Below, one piece after another: positions 11,311-23,215 of a stretch of 64,000 nucleotides of DNA. Under the pieces are notes generated by a model. The model worked only from the letters and a program-made list of their open reading frames with translations, was not told the origin of the DNA and ran no database searches. The stretch comes from Crossaster papposus. Taxonomy: Eukaryota; Echinodermata; Asteroidea; Velatida; Solasteridae. The DNA is taken from positions 868,001 through 932,000 of the forward strand of contig JBAIAA010000110.1 in the NCBI GenBank assembly GCA_037893245.1, given 5' to 3'. Position numbers and translations under genes: made by a program. Numbering within the stretch: position 1 is the stretch's first letter; each line of letters begins with the position of its first letter.

Positions 11311-13385
11311 CATTGTGTGTTTTCCTATGGGAGCTAATATAAATCGGTGGATCTCAACCCCACCTGTAAACAAAAGACTGGTGTTATTTTTAGGTGTTTG
11401 GGTCTTCTGGTTGCCATACCCCCTACCATACCCCCCCCTCCCCCTTCCATTCCAATCAGGAAACCTAACCTGAAATCCCTTTCTCCTCTTTTGTTTGTAC
11501 TTTTTCAGAAGACCTCTCGGTATGTTTTGTACACGATTGTCAATCGGGGACGTTTGGAAATAGGGGACACTATTGTCCTCTTTTGTTCAATGTTTCCTAT
11601 TTGAATGCATGCATTAACAAACCCACAAACCCAGAGTCAATGACCTACTTATTACCAGTTAACAAATCCAGGGTTTTCAGGAAACTTAACATCCATAAAA
11701 GTATAGTGTTGAGTTCCACAGAAACATTGAATACATCCTCCCCTCCCCCCCTTTAACAAAAAGAGAGTATGTTTTCAATATTACATGTTTTTTGTATTGT
11801 GTCTTATGACCATGATAATTTCATGCATCTAGCACATCATAAGTTGCTGAATTTGTTTTAATTGAGCAAAATCGTGTTCTCGGATTTTATCACATGACAA
11901 CAAATTCTCATAATTTGTGTGTGTTGAGATGAGATTTCCATGCCACTTAATTCTAAAAACAGTTCTGCACTCTGCTTCTAAATTTGTGTGCAGTTGAAGA
12001 AGAACAAAAGTCTGTCCGTTTGCAATCCCCCACGATTCAAATGGTCTGTTCCTGGCAAGTAATTTTTGTGTGTTGCTGATTGTTGGTCCGTGCTCACTTG
12101 ATCAGTAGAGCCAGCAAGCAGGAGGTGGTTACCGAGGAGGGATTGGATCTGCACCACCACTGGTGATAGATTGCCGCATAATACCATCACTGTATCACTA
12201 TCACAGTAATTTTTGGCTAGTTTTTAGGTAATTAGGCAAAGATGTAAATGATGTAGACAAATTTTAATCCTGATGACTGTGTGGCTTGTTTACGATCGTG
12301 TGGATCAATTTTTAGAGACTCTTCGAATCGCCTTCATCTATAAATGAAGAGCTGTACTTTTGTTGTTGTTTTGTTTTGTTTTTTGCCACGTTGATGAGGA
12401 GTTGCAATTCTTCCGTTCTTAGCAAGTGGGATGATTGCGATGGAATTATCTCCTGGAGTGTAGAAGTCTGCTGGCCATTGTTTTGCATTTATGTGTTTGG
12501 TAAGGAGCCTATAAATCTGTCGTCTAGCTATCATCTCCATACTGTCCAGCTTTCTACCTAGACTTCCTACCATTTTCTGTAAGTTGGATGCTGAACTTTT
12601 TTGTCTTCAGAAAAGGCGCTTTTTAAATATTTGCAAGCTGATAATACGTGTGGAGCAAAACTACACACCTCATCCTCTGTGATCATCATTTCCTCATCGC
12701 GGTCATCTTGAAGATAATTCTTTTCTGTTAATCGCGTTGAGTGGTCACTTCAAAGCGGCTCAATTCTCAACGTTCGGTAGATTCCTTGTGCGCCGATTTG
12801 CTGCTGTATCAACAAGAAGCATCATTCATCGTTGTGGTCGGTGGAATGTAGCGAAGGTGGAATGTAGCGAAGGCAGATCGATCTTCTTCAACTTTGGACC
12901 CAATCAGCACTGTTTACAAGTAACAACTCCATCAGTTTGAGTGGTTTTTCTCTGCTCCATTTTGATACTGGTGCCTGTAGTTGCATCATTTACTCATTCT
13001 AGATACAAGAATTTGTAGAATTTTTCTACTGTACTTGACTAATCACCTGAGCTCTTTGTTTTCATCACTTTGTTGATAGTCGTTAATTAATGCCACGACT
13101 GCCACTCCTTGCGGTCTCCATTGTATTTTCTCCTAAAAATGTGATTTTTCTGAGAGAAAATGATTTTATTGTTGTGAATCAACAAACAAATTAAAAAATT
13201 ACCGTTTTTTATTTCAGAAATAGCACGCATCAGTGAGATTATTTTATAGCCAATTTTATAAAAAAAATATCACTAGATAGGAAATGTGGACCATTTTCTT
13301 CCACTCTAAATAAGAATAGTACAATTGACCCATGTTTTGGTTTAAGTCAATTGGTAAATTTACTTGCGTCATCATCGTTACATAT

Positions 13386-13423
13386 CTACATGTATATACA
13401 TGTAGTCATGTATATACATGTAG
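13386..13423. repeat. Perfect palindrome with partial repeat (ACATGTATATACATGT)
   Basis: CTACATGTATATACATGTAG is a perfect 20-base palindrome, followed at once by TCATGTATATACATGTAG. Confidence 0.9.
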
Positions 13424-14316
13424 TTCAGTGTAATATTTATTTAGGATGAAAATTAAAAGCCCAGCGGCAGGAATTTGGTACTTATTAATTTAATAAAAAA
13501 GAGAAAAAAAACCTGTTGGGCGCCAGACAGATTTTTCTCATTGTCAAAAGCAATTTTGTTCCTGTGACTGAGGATTTTGTACTTTTCCTTTTTGCGTGCC
13601 TGGAATTTGAAGCTTAATTTATGCCATCATCATGTTTCCATTGATCATTAACAATTTTTTACAGAGATAAGACAAGATATCTAAATTCAATAGTTTAAAA
13701 AACATACAATATAATGTTGTTGAATTATTAAGGCCATAATGTGCCTGATGCACATTTTAGATAGTGGATCGGATTTAATCGCCATTTTTGTAAAGTGAGA
13801 AACTTATTGAATTTAATAGCAATGAATTTTATACTGCAGCAAGTTTAGTATGATTTTCCTAAAAAATTAGTCTCCTTCACTGACTGTCTGAATGAATTTG
13901 AACTGCATATTTCATGAACCCTGGATTGGTCTGCATTTTTTAAACAAAAATCTTCAAGTTTTGTTCCTTCCTATTTAGAAATGAAGAGAAAAGTGCATCT
14001 AATTACTCTGTGATATTGTAAACATTGCAGTAGATTTTGAGATGCCCTTTTTTGAGAAAAAGCCCAAAATGGGTAATTTCTCTGGTTATCTGCTTTAGCT
14101 GCCGTCTTTAAACTCTTCCGGCGTTGAAGGAACAGAGCTTGATGCGTGAAGGAACGCAAGGATTGATTGTAAATGAAATGCTTAATGACAGGAACACTGT
14201 AATTGGAATATACGTCCATCCTCTAGTAGTGCACCAAGTGATTTCAAGATTCCCGTCTGGCTGGGTACATCTGCTAGCTGCCGGGGAGCAATCGACGCTA
14301 CCTGGTTTTGCAATCA

Positions 14317-14334
14317 TCATCATCATCATCATTG
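14317..14334. repeat. (CAT)n microsatellite
   Basis: Six consecutive CAT units. They encode runs of Met or Ile that make overlapping open frames look longer on both strands. Confidence 0.9.
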
Positions 14335-14763
14335 CCAAGTGAGGAGAACAGAAAGAATGACGCTCAAAACCAGAGACAGATGCAAATCTGAAAGTGGAAT
14401 GAGAGAGTAACTCTCCCGTTTGGTTTCCATCAAGTCCAGACAGGTCAGAATGCAACATGCATGGCTCGTGGTATTCCGTTGGAAAAAGAAAAATATTCGG
14501 TCGGCATTTTCTGAGGGATTCCTGAGAGTACTTGCGTTGCCATGATCGCATGACCAGTTCATGAACTCCAGCTTGTAACAAATTATTGGAGCTGCGCCAT
14601 TGATTGGTTGACCATCAGTTGACTGGTGAAGTAGCGGTTAAGTCGAGATTTCATCCACACTTGACCTGGCTTTTGGGACCTTTCCAGTCGAGATTTTCTA
14701 TGTCTTGAGTGAAAGAAGCAGAGCAGAACGTTGATGTTCTCCGCTTTTAGCTCCGTGGCAGAC

Positions 14764-14937
14764 TAAAGGCCGGTTCATACTTCACGCGAAAGCAAATACG
14801 ATGCGAATTTGACGTCGCAAAGCACTTGCTGTAAACAATTTGACGGAGTTGAAACGTGTTCAACTTTTTGCAAAACCTTCTCTGACATCCAAAATTTGGG
14901 TTTCGCGTTTTCTTTTGCACCCATGAACTGGCGTTTT
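14764..14937. mobile_element. T3-family miniature TIR element, copy 1
   Basis: The ends AAAGGCCGGTTCATAC and (reversed) AAAACGCCAGTTCATGG are diverged inverted repeats. The internal ATGCGAATTTGACGTCGCAA, GCACTTGCTGTAAACAATT and TTTCGCGTTTTCTTTTGC blocks match the copy at 23031-23215. Confidence 0.7.
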
Positions 14938-17270
14938 TGAAGAAAGGAAAGTTATCTGCATCGTCCTATCTCTTTGCTGCTGCTCTTTACTTCGTGTTTT
15001 GTACACTTGAACTCTGTAACGCCAACTTTCCTTTGCAGTCTCCGTAGCCCACGTGCTGTGGCAACCCGCGCCCCCTGCCAACCGTCCGGGGGGAAATCAG
15101 GCCACGGATCCATCACAGCCCGTCTGTGGCTCTTTACTCTATCTAAGATCATCTAGCCTGCTAGTTGCCCCACCGCCTCCACGAATTGAGCGGGGAAAAA
15201 AAATCATTGTTGGATGAACTAGTGAAGAGTCTATAGACCTCAAGAATTCTTTGTCGAAAATTGTATTATCGTCATCAAACCTGTATCGCTGAAGGGCAGT
15301 GTAACTGTGATCCCCCTCTAGTGTTGCAAAAATACTCTTTGATGTGCTGTTCTAGGTTATTTGGGGTGATCTTTGTAGGAGTTGTTTTGATTACTTATTG
15401 ATGACGGGACTTTTATTTTGGAGGAGGAGTGGCATAGTAGAGAAAAAGGTAAAGCAGGGATTAAAGGTGTAGGTTTGGACAATGTATAGGGGAATTTGAC
15501 TTGGGCGTTTGGTTTATTTTCGGGGGCGGATTGGATTAAATTCCTTGATGGTTTTTGTATCTGCTGAAAATGTCAAAGAACAAAATTGATTGTGTCATTG
15601 TCCACAGGGCGCGCTGCACTGAAATGTGATTGAACAGTTGTTTGTGCATCAGTGCGACTTCTGATGCAACCTTTTGTAACCCAGATATTTCTTGTTTTTC
15701 TGATACTGGATCTCGTTGGCATTTGAAGCTGACGCCCAACTGGCCAAACCACAGAATATCTGCAGGATCCATCACTCCTGGGAGCTATACCCTGTGTACA
15801 TAACAGCTGCTTCCAAGAGATACAACCTGTGTTTTTTGGGGAACCTTTTTATAGATCTGAGTCAAGTAAAGGAGTCCAAAGTCGCAGATTAGATCATGAT
15901 CGACATAAAACGTATCTGTGGCCTGCTTCGTCTTGCCTATAACTTGCACCCAAATCTGCGAAAGTCTCATACCTGCTTCATCATCACTGTATACAGCATA
16001 CACTGATTATTCTGTTGATTTAGGAAAGTGAAGTCCTAATTAGTTTATCCCAAGGCAGAAAGGTCAGTTGAAATCAGAGGTGTTGATCAATTAACACCTT
16101 TTTCTTTCGAAGACCTCTGAGATAAAGGAACAACTGGTTAAAGGCAACTGCTTCTCCATGCATGAGGTATCCAGAGGTGTGAATTAATTTAATGAGGGGC
16201 TGAGGATTACAGTGACTAGAGGTATTACTGACCAGCCAGAGAAGAAGGAACCTTGAGTGACCCACACGTGACTGTTCTCTCTTCATTCCCAGCTGGAGGC
16301 CGTTGTGTGTATAGTTGAGCAACCACTTGTGATAATTGGTAAAATCTCAAGATGCCATAAGTGGATTTCGCTGGACACACGTAGGTCATACACAGTTGGT
16401 GCTTGTTCTGGTGAATGGATATGAGGCTTAGCTGATTACTGCTGTGGAGCTTTTTGAAGAGTTGATAAATCTGGAGCTCATTGCTTTCTGAAAAAAAGTC
16501 TTCATTGTCGTCTTAAACAAAATTGTGTCAGATTCGGAGTTGATTGACTTCATTTTCATCAGACATTGTTGTATTTTCATCAGTTCATCTACCAGATTTT
16601 CATTAAAGTTAGGTTCGGATTCCGTGGTCTGCAAGCATTTTGATGAACATTTTGAAGACTTCTGAATCGTCTGCATTTTTGTGATACAAAAATACTAGAC
16701 ATCGAGTGAAAGTTGGGAATGGGACGATTGAAAGGAGTACAGTGAGTCCATGGAGGAAGGAATCAACTTATAGGCCTACCTCATTATAACGGCCTTCCCA
16801 TCTGTAAACTGTAGACTTAAATTCGAATAACAAATAGTAAACAACCTCCCTAATTGCCCTCTTTTATGTCATATGATGTAGAACATTTCTCTTTAGTAGT
16901 GTAGTAATTGTTTTAATTATCTCTGAGACGAGACCGCTCATTGACGGACGTTTTCACGGCCATTTGTTTTTACCGTTCGTTTTTGAAGTGGAGCGTTTGG
17001 ACACAGCGAGACCAATACAGTGCAGCCAATCATTACTGAAGGACCATATAATATTTTCATCAAACCTTTGGAATTTCCAAACTTTGGACTCGTAACTGGG
17101 ATCTTCCTCTTGGATTAAAGCACGATGAGAAGATTGGAGCGAACCTTGTCCTTGTGAGTATTTCCTTTAATGATACAAATATTTCTAGTTTAACGAGCCT
17201 TGGAATTTCAGTGGAACAGCTGGCAAATTCGTTGTGGTGGATTTTGTTTTACCATTGTTGGAAATTGGTA

Positions 17271-17410
17271 CAAAAATCCCCCTCTTCTTGTAAACGAAAG
17301 CACATCCAGTTCTATGATTTTACAGGATGTTTGAGACTATTATTCACTTAGTATTTTACTATAAGGCATTTCGAAATAATGTTTATGTTTGCAAATGTTG
17401 TGTGTTGCCT
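17271..17410. repeat. Dispersed repeat R1, copy 2
   Basis: It aligns block by block with 9803-9956, in the same orientation. The T2-like right end is degraded here (GTTTGCAAATGTTGTGTGTTGCC). Confidence 0.6.
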
Positions 17411-17599
17411 AGGCATATATACCTGGGTAAAATCAGATTGGCTTTAACAAAGTACTAGGTAAAGTGCATTTGTGCCACCACACTAGCTGTTATATTTTGT
17501 GTATAAGACATATTACATTTTTGCAGTGGTTGCCCTTCTGTAGGAATGTCAACTTGGTCCCATGTCCATACCTGTTTTGCTTGAGTGTTAATATTTGGC

Positions 17600-17850
17600 T
17601 TCGAGTTTCAAGTGGACTTTAAAAAAAACCTCAAAAAGTCAATTTAAAACTCGAAGGTCAATTCAACACTTAAAGAGTCAACTTGAAACTTGAAAATTCA
17701 ACTAAAAACTTGAAAAGTCAACTCGAACTCGAAAAATCTACTCAAAATTCGAAAAGCTGACTTGAGACTTGAAAAGTCCACTCAAAACTCAAAAAATTGA
17801 CTCAATTAAAACCTGAAAAGTTGGCTTCAAACGTGAAACTCGATTGTTGT
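17600..17850. repeat. Degenerate tandem array, about 20-base unit
   Basis: About a dozen loose copies of a unit near AAAAGTCAACTCGAAACTTG follow one another, with alternating forms such as ACTTGAAAAGTC, ACTCGAAAAATC and ACTCAAAACTC. Copies vary in length and base, which suggests an old array. Confidence 0.85.
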
Positions 17851-18683
17851 AGAGGTATTCCATTCAATACGGGGTAAAATTTTTGATTTGGTCAGGAACA
17901 ATCTAAGGATTTCTTTTGGTTAATTTTGTAATGTCAACTTTTCTTACGTTATTCCTCCTTCTGAAGATGAAGATTTCTTTCTTTCTAACAAACATCTTGA
18001 TTGGCTTTTTTTTTCATTGGGAAAAATGGTAGGCTTATCAGTAAATTATGAACTGTTTCTTTAAATTGTATTTGTATGAAAATATTACCATCACTTCTAC
18101 CTAAGCATGCAACTATTGCATAATACAATACACAAAGTCATTGGCCTTCAAACAGGAAATTGTTAACATGTTTGTAGTCAAATTGGTACAATCCATTTCT
18201 CCTCCCACCCAATCACCCATTGAAATGCCATTCTTCATTGAATGAAAAACAGGATATAAACCATTGACCTCTATCTCCTCTTTACAATGGATTGAAGAAA
18301 AACAAATCTCAAAAACCGAAACAAGTTCAGTAGGTATGTGTGAAAAAGCTGAACTAGTTAGCTTGCAGCTAGTTGCAGTTAATATGCAGTTAATTGCGTT
18401 ACATCACAAAAACTTACATATCACGTGCGTACAAACACGTGTACGCATACTGGTATGCACTTGAGTCACGGACTAATAAATCCAAGTTGTGAACGACTTG
18501 GTCAATCATTGACTAGCAAGTATTGATACAGCTTTACCCACAGGGTAGCCAAGTGCCCATTACGCGCGCCATTGAACTTAAAAAGGGAAGTGATTATTTG
18601 AGCAGTGTGTTTACGTTTTTTGGCGAATGATGGCGAATAGTTGAATGACACGTACAACTCCGATATTTGTGATAAAGAATTTC

Positions 18684-18865
18684 TAAAAAAAGTCTAAAGA
18701 GTTGTATATAAATTCTAAAGGAAATGGGCCAAAATTCTATAGAAGTTCTTTAGAATTTCTACACACATTCTATAGGATTCTTTAGAACCAAATCTATAGA
18801 AACACTATAAGAAGTTTTTATAGAAATTGTATAGATTTGTTTATAGAATTATATAGAACATTTTG
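18684..18865. repeat. TTCTATAGAA-rich self-complementary patch
   Basis: Many variants of TTCTATAGAA or TTCTTTAGAATTTC occur in both orientations within about 180 bases. Because the motif is its own complement, the strand can fold into many alternative small hairpins. Confidence 0.85.
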
Positions 18866-18867
18866 GT

Positions 18868-18949
18868 TACTTTCAAATAGGTAAGATATTTCTTAATATA
18901 GGTAGTAAACATTTTTTTTAAATCTGCAAATGGTGTATCCTACCTTTAA
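18868..18949 (-). mobile_element. T2-family fragment (terminal part only)
   Basis: It has AAGATATTTCTTAATAT, GGTAGTAAACATTT, TCTGCAAATGGTGTATCC and TACCTTTAA, the reversed left end of T2. It directly abuts the TTCTATAGAA patch. Confidence 0.75.
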
Positions 18950-19071
18950 TTGTCCATTTATAACACTCGCCCTTTGATACATGCATATGTGTACAACAAA
19001 AACTGGGTTCAGGGTCACTCTTGTATGCACTGTAGTGTTTAAAATTAATTTATTGGAGCAAGTCTACCTTA

Positions 19072-19327
19072 AAGGACATCACATTTGTCGGTTGCATGTC
19101 TAATTAAAAATTGTTGTTCGTTATTAATTTTCGCTAGATATCCTGTAATTGTTTCGAAAAATTGAACTACAAAAAAATTATTCTTGCTTTTTTTCTCGGC
19201 ATCCTTGATTGTAAAAGTTAAACGATATTTACTATAAAATACATCCCCCCCCCCTCCCCCCAAATCCACTCATTCCTGATAATTCAAGTAATTCAATTCA
19301 ATTACCAATGATGTATTCTACCTTTAA
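19072..19327 (+). mobile_element. T2-family miniature element, diverged left end
   Basis: It carries TAGATATCCTGTAATTGTTT, GTTAAACGATATTTACTATA, a C-rich run, CAAATCCACTCATTCC, and ends CAATTACCAATGATGTATTC plus TACCTTTAA. The left 50 bases do not match other copies. Confidence 0.75.
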
Positions 19328-19342
19328 ATATAAGCAGAGCTT

Positions 19343-19660
19343 AAAGGCCCAGTCACACCGGGCTTGCGACCAGGTTACGACCTAGCTGCGACCAAAAAAT
19401 GTTGCAATCCTGGGCAAATTGTACAAAGAACGTGCGACTGGTCGCAGAGGTCGTGGGTCATCGCCACAGCAAGGTCGATGCAAGGTCGATGGTCATGTTC
19501 AAAACTCCTGACCTGCGATTCCAAATTGTAAGAGGTTGCAGACAGGTCTTACATGGTCGTATCACCAGTCATGCATGCTCGCACCACCAGTCATGGATGA
19601 TCGCGGGTCCCACAGTCGCACGACTGTCGGGTACCTGGTTCCCAAACTAACCGTAAATGC
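19343..19660. mobile_element. GC-rich putative TIR element (AAAGGCCCAGTCACACCGGG end)
   Basis: The left end reads TAAAGGCCCAGTCACACCGG followed by many CGACC / GGTCG units in both orientations, so the segment is strongly self-complementary and much richer in GC than its flanks. Ends of this kind are common on animal DNA transposons. The right end is uncertain; a faint GATGTGACTG occurs near 19683. Chance open frames here reflect the GC content. Confidence 0.45.
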
Positions 19661-20621
19661 ACACCCCTCTGTGTCAACATAGATGTGACTGTCGTCTGGG
19701 AATTCCAAACTTTTTCCAAGTATATGTAATAACTGAAGCATCGTACAGTTATGTACATCAATTTGCTTACAAATGCAGTTTGCAAACTCTTATCCGGGTT
19801 TAATACAACCTTTGCTCTCTTTCAATTTTTTTTTTTAAAGTCAGTGATGCGCATGGCTTCTTGTGTAGCCATTGTCATTAAGCCGTGCAGCAGAGAGTTA
19901 TCACAGAATTTTGTACCCCCGCTGCCAGTAATAGATCTGTCCCTGTGTTAAGACAAATCCATGAGAAAAGTGAAACCATTGTTGAGAAAGGGTGAAACTA
20001 CTTTGATAGTATGACACGAACACAGAGGAATTATAACTTTTTTTGAAAAATATAAAATCCAATCATGCAAGTGAAATGGTTTCTATCACAGCACAATGCA
20101 TTTTTCAATGCTTTTGTGTTCTATTTTTACTATACACAAGGGCGGAGGACCATTGGTGTACAAACCTGGTACATACACATACATGTCTGAACATGGTAGA
20201 CTGACATTTAAGTGCGTATTCAAAGTTACAGTAGACTGCGGAGTTGCGACGAGCTTTTTGACGATTCAAACAAATCTGGAAACATGGCCGACAGCCGCTC
20301 AATGTCTTTGTTAGTATCAATCTTGAACTTAGTTTTTGTCTGTATAGACTGTATTTATAGGGCACTAAATGTATGCACTTTTAGGTTCTTTAAATAATTG
20401 TTGTTTCCTTGATCGCATTTTAACAGTTCAAATCTGGTAGTTCGATCTGCAAGGTTATGGGACCTAAGGTCTACCACATTTTTTTTATTGTATTTTTATC
20501 GCCTCCCCTAGCTTCCCCCTGATCTGCTAAATGATTCACTTGTAACGAACTGTTGAGATTGAGCCAAGAAATTTGACTAATAAACTTTCTGGTGTACGTT
20601 TCTTTCTTTTTTATTCCGCAG

Positions 20622-20660
20622 GTGTGAACAGTCCCTGTCACTGAAGTACTATCTTCAGCG
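20622..20660 (+). CDS. LIM-domain micro-exon (39 bases) of the same gene
   Basis: A pyrimidine-rich stretch ending TTCCGCAG precedes this segment and a perfect GTAAGTGA donor follows it. Joining it to the exon ending at 776 completes AGG (Arg) and then reads CEQSLSLKYYLQ plus a split Arg codon. The new cysteine (C260) falls exactly two residues after C257, which is the spacing required for the second LIM zinc finger (C-x2-C). The Leu/Tyr-rich run that follows is what LIM domains have before their last cysteine pair. Phase is 2 in and 2 out, so the exon could be skipped without a frameshift, but skipping would destroy the second finger. The final C-x2-C/H/D pair must lie in a later exon that I could not place with confidence. 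Confidence 0.85.
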
Positions 20661-20942
20661 GTAAGTGAATCTTAATTGATTGATTTCCACTTGGACTCAG
20701 TCCAGGTGGCAGGTGCACACGCACACTTCAATTTGTTCAACATGTTTAAATATCCTTTCTCTTGAATTAAATGACCATTATATTCTAATGTAGTTGGCAT
20801 TGGATGTTCTTAATTTGACACACGATTTGCTCAAAATGTATATATTTCGTTGGTTCGTGTGACAGAGTTGAGAAGCAGGTATTGCGCAGTGCATGTACCT
20901 GCTGTTCGTTAAATCTTCACCAATTAATTAATGCCATTTGGT

Positions 20943-21339
20943 GGAGTGTCGTGGCCGAGCGGTTAAGAGCTTGGTTTTCTGTTCCGCAGAGCGTGAGTTC
21001 GAGTCTCGGTGTGGACACGTGTGTCCTTAAGCAAGGCAATTAAACCACTATTGCTTCGTCCTTCGGATGGGACGTAAAGTTGTAGGTCCCGTGTGTTGTA
21101 TAATTTATAATGTGTGTATATATCTTTCCCATTATAACATTATAAAATTGTATAATGCCTGTAAAAGAACCCAGAACACTTATCGCTAAGAGAAGGGGTT
21201 TGCCCCGGTGTTCCTGGCTGACACAGCCTCTGTCTACGGGTTTCTTCAGGCTTACGAGCTACAGTGCCTTGAGCGCTTTTGAAGGATCCTTGGTTTCATT
21301 ACCAGAAATTAATAATAATAATAATAATAATAATAATTT
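20943..21339 (+). mobile_element. tRNA-derived SINE (SINE-S family), full-length
   Basis: The head has a pol III A-box TGGCCGAGCGGTTAAGAGC (from 20951) and B-box AGTTCGAGTCT (20996-21006), resembling a Leu/Ser-type tRNA. The body has GTGTCCTTAAGCAAGGCAAT, GCTTCGTCCTTCGGATGGGA, AAAGAACCCAGAACACTTAT and GGGGTTTGCCCCGGTGTTCC, and the 3' end is (AAT)n at 21308-21339. A second, 5'-truncated copy is at 40074-40421. It lies about 280 bases downstream of the micro-exon. Confidence 0.85.
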
Positions 21340-21414
21340 AACACTATCATCTTGGTTCAGCAAACGATGGACCTGTGTACACTGTGGGAAGAACAGGGTC
21401 CTATCGAATGCCAT

Positions 21415-21565
21415 ATGGCCCAGTGGTTGTGGCAGTGTTTGACTCATGTGCAATGGTGCATGGGTTCGAACCCTGTCAGTAACTTGGTGTTTGTGCCTCT
21501 GGGCAAAACACTTAACTACAATTGCCTCTTGTATCTCCACCAAGCAGTATAAATTTGACATCTGG
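21415..21565 (+). mobile_element. tRNA-derived SINE (SINE-C family), partial
   Basis: An A-box-like CCCAGTGGTTGTGGCAGTG and B-box GGTTCGAACCC are followed by GGGCAAAACACTTAACTACA, AATTGCCTC and TCTCCACCAAGCAGTATAAA. It sits just behind the (AAT)n tail of the SINE-S copy. No clear 3' tail is seen. Confidence 0.65.
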
Positions 21566-22190
21566 GAATTTCTTGGTAAGCACTTAAAGAGAGCAACCAA
21601 AATGACAACCAAAGCCGCACAACGATGTCACGTAAACCAAAGTCACATGACGGTGTTGTTTTGGTTGTAGTCAAACAGTGCCTTCTGAACATAATAAAAT
21701 GAACACGCTAGAGAGAATTTTCTGCGGTATTGTGTACATTTTAACTAGACCAATTAACGATGTGGCTCCTGCACAGATTTTGTGTTTGTTTCTTGGTTAG
21801 ATCTAATGACAAAAACAAAGTCTATAGTAATTCATCAGGCATTAATCATTGCTTCTATACTGGAAAAGCAAACAGATAACAAACTGTACACATCTTGTTT
21901 GGAATCAAATTCAGTTTAGCTTGCTGATTTGTAGCCTTATCAAACCTATTTATCCCACTACAAAGTCCAGAGTGTAACGTAAACTGAAATTTTCCCAACA
22001 GATTCGTGATGCGTTTTTGAATGCCGAAGGAAACAAATTTAGAACTAATTCGGCCATTTGCGTAAATTTGTAAACAGATTTGTGTAATGAGGCTGCATAA
22101 CTCGTTAACCTTGAATTATTGGGTGGATTCTCATCATATTTCTGGTATACATCTACCTTAATACTGATTGAAGCACGACGACCAGCATTT

Positions 22191-22580
22191 TTAAAGGTGG
22201 TATACACCATTGGTAATTGCTTGAATTAACATGAATGGGTAGATTTGGAGGGTTGTATTTTATAGTAAATATCGTTTAACTGACCTGTCCGAAATTTTAC
22301 AATCATGGATGCCGAAAAAAGCACGTAAAACAGCGTTTGTTTTCAACCGGCGTCGAGCTGTTATTCTTATGTTATTTGTGTTTTTTTCGCGATCACCATC
22401 CGGCGATCGCGAACTTTTCTTTATAAAATTCAATTTTTCAGAATAATTACAGGATATCTAGCGCAATCATTTGGCTGGATGCCTAGAATCATTATTTACT
22501 TTTAGATGAGTAAGATTTTTCTTAATAATTCGGCAGTAAATATTTTTGATATCTGCAAATGGTGTATACTATACCTTTAA
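22191..22580 (-). mobile_element. T2-family miniature element, full-length (390 bases)
   Basis: TTAAAGGTGGTATACACCAT at the left is matched by the inverse of ATGGTGTATACTATACCTTTAA at the right. The interior holds AACGATATTTACTATAAAAT (reversed), a GCGATCGCG core within a hairpin-prone CGATCACCATCCGGCGATCG, and the AGGATATCTAGCGCAATCAT block. Both ends carry TTAA, which could be a target duplication. Confidence 0.85.
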
Positions 22581-23030
22581 CATCAACTTTCTGTTTTGGA
22601 GTGTTAATGTTACAACCCCACTTGTGAAAAATGACTGCTGTGAGTTGTGAGGTGGCAGATATGGAATGCTCCATTCTACAAAGCAAAGTTGAATGAATTT
22701 ATTATTTCCATCACACGAACGTGAAACATTCATTATTAATTGGTTATAACACCTAACTGGATTCTTGTCATTTGATATTTTATGAAAAATTACTTCATGT
22801 GGTCGACGTGCATCGACATTTTTGTGTATTTCCTCAGTTTAACGTTAACCTTAGCATCGCACAAGAACTTTCGTCAAGTTGAATATTTTTAAATGAAATG
22901 AGGAAATGATTCAAAGTCATGTGACTAAATTCCACCAATCAAATGACAAGGATCGGGAGAGGTATTATATAATACCAGATCATGGATAGCCATACATATC
23001 CTGGAGCAAAAAAGTTGTCTTAGGCAATTA

Positions 23031-23215
23031 TAAAGACCAGCTGGTTCGTACATCACGAAAATCGATGTGAATTTGATGCCACAAAGCATTCACTGTAAAA
23101 TTCGCCGGATTTGAAATGTGTTTAACTTCTTGTGAATTTGTAGCACGAAAACTTCCCCCAATGTGACAAAATAGGGAATCGCGTTTGCTTTTACGAGCCG
23201 GCCTTAATTTGTCTA
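23031..23215. mobile_element. T3-family miniature TIR element, copy 2
   Basis: Its left end is AAAGACCAGCTGGTTCGTAC, its interior has GATGTGAATTTGATGCCACA and GAATCGCGTTTGCTTTTACG, and it ends GAGCCGGCCTT. It matches 14764-14937 along its length with moderate divergence. Confidence 0.7.

Larger units (their letters stand above)
777..20621 (+). other. Intron 1 of the LIM-domain gene (about 19.8 kb)
   Basis: The intron is bounded by GTAAGT at 777 and TTCCGCAG at 20621. It holds a hairpin-headed element (5.4-6.2 kb), a SINE (8.0-8.3 kb), a tRNA-like element (10.4 kb), several T2-family miniature elements, a degenerate tandem array (17.6 kb) and a TTCTATAGAA-rich patch (18.7 kb). In 777-2760, 2960-5400, 7030-8030, 8330-9800, 11320-14760 and 14940-17260 I see only AT-rich unique-looking DNA with short simple repeats. 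Large first introns in animal genes often hold enhancers, but none can be named from this sequence alone. Confidence 0.75.

Noticed and set aside
14108-14581. 157-residue minus-strand open frame
   Set aside because: It runs through a (CAT)n microsatellite giving a Met run, has no recognisable domain, and two other frames are also open there.
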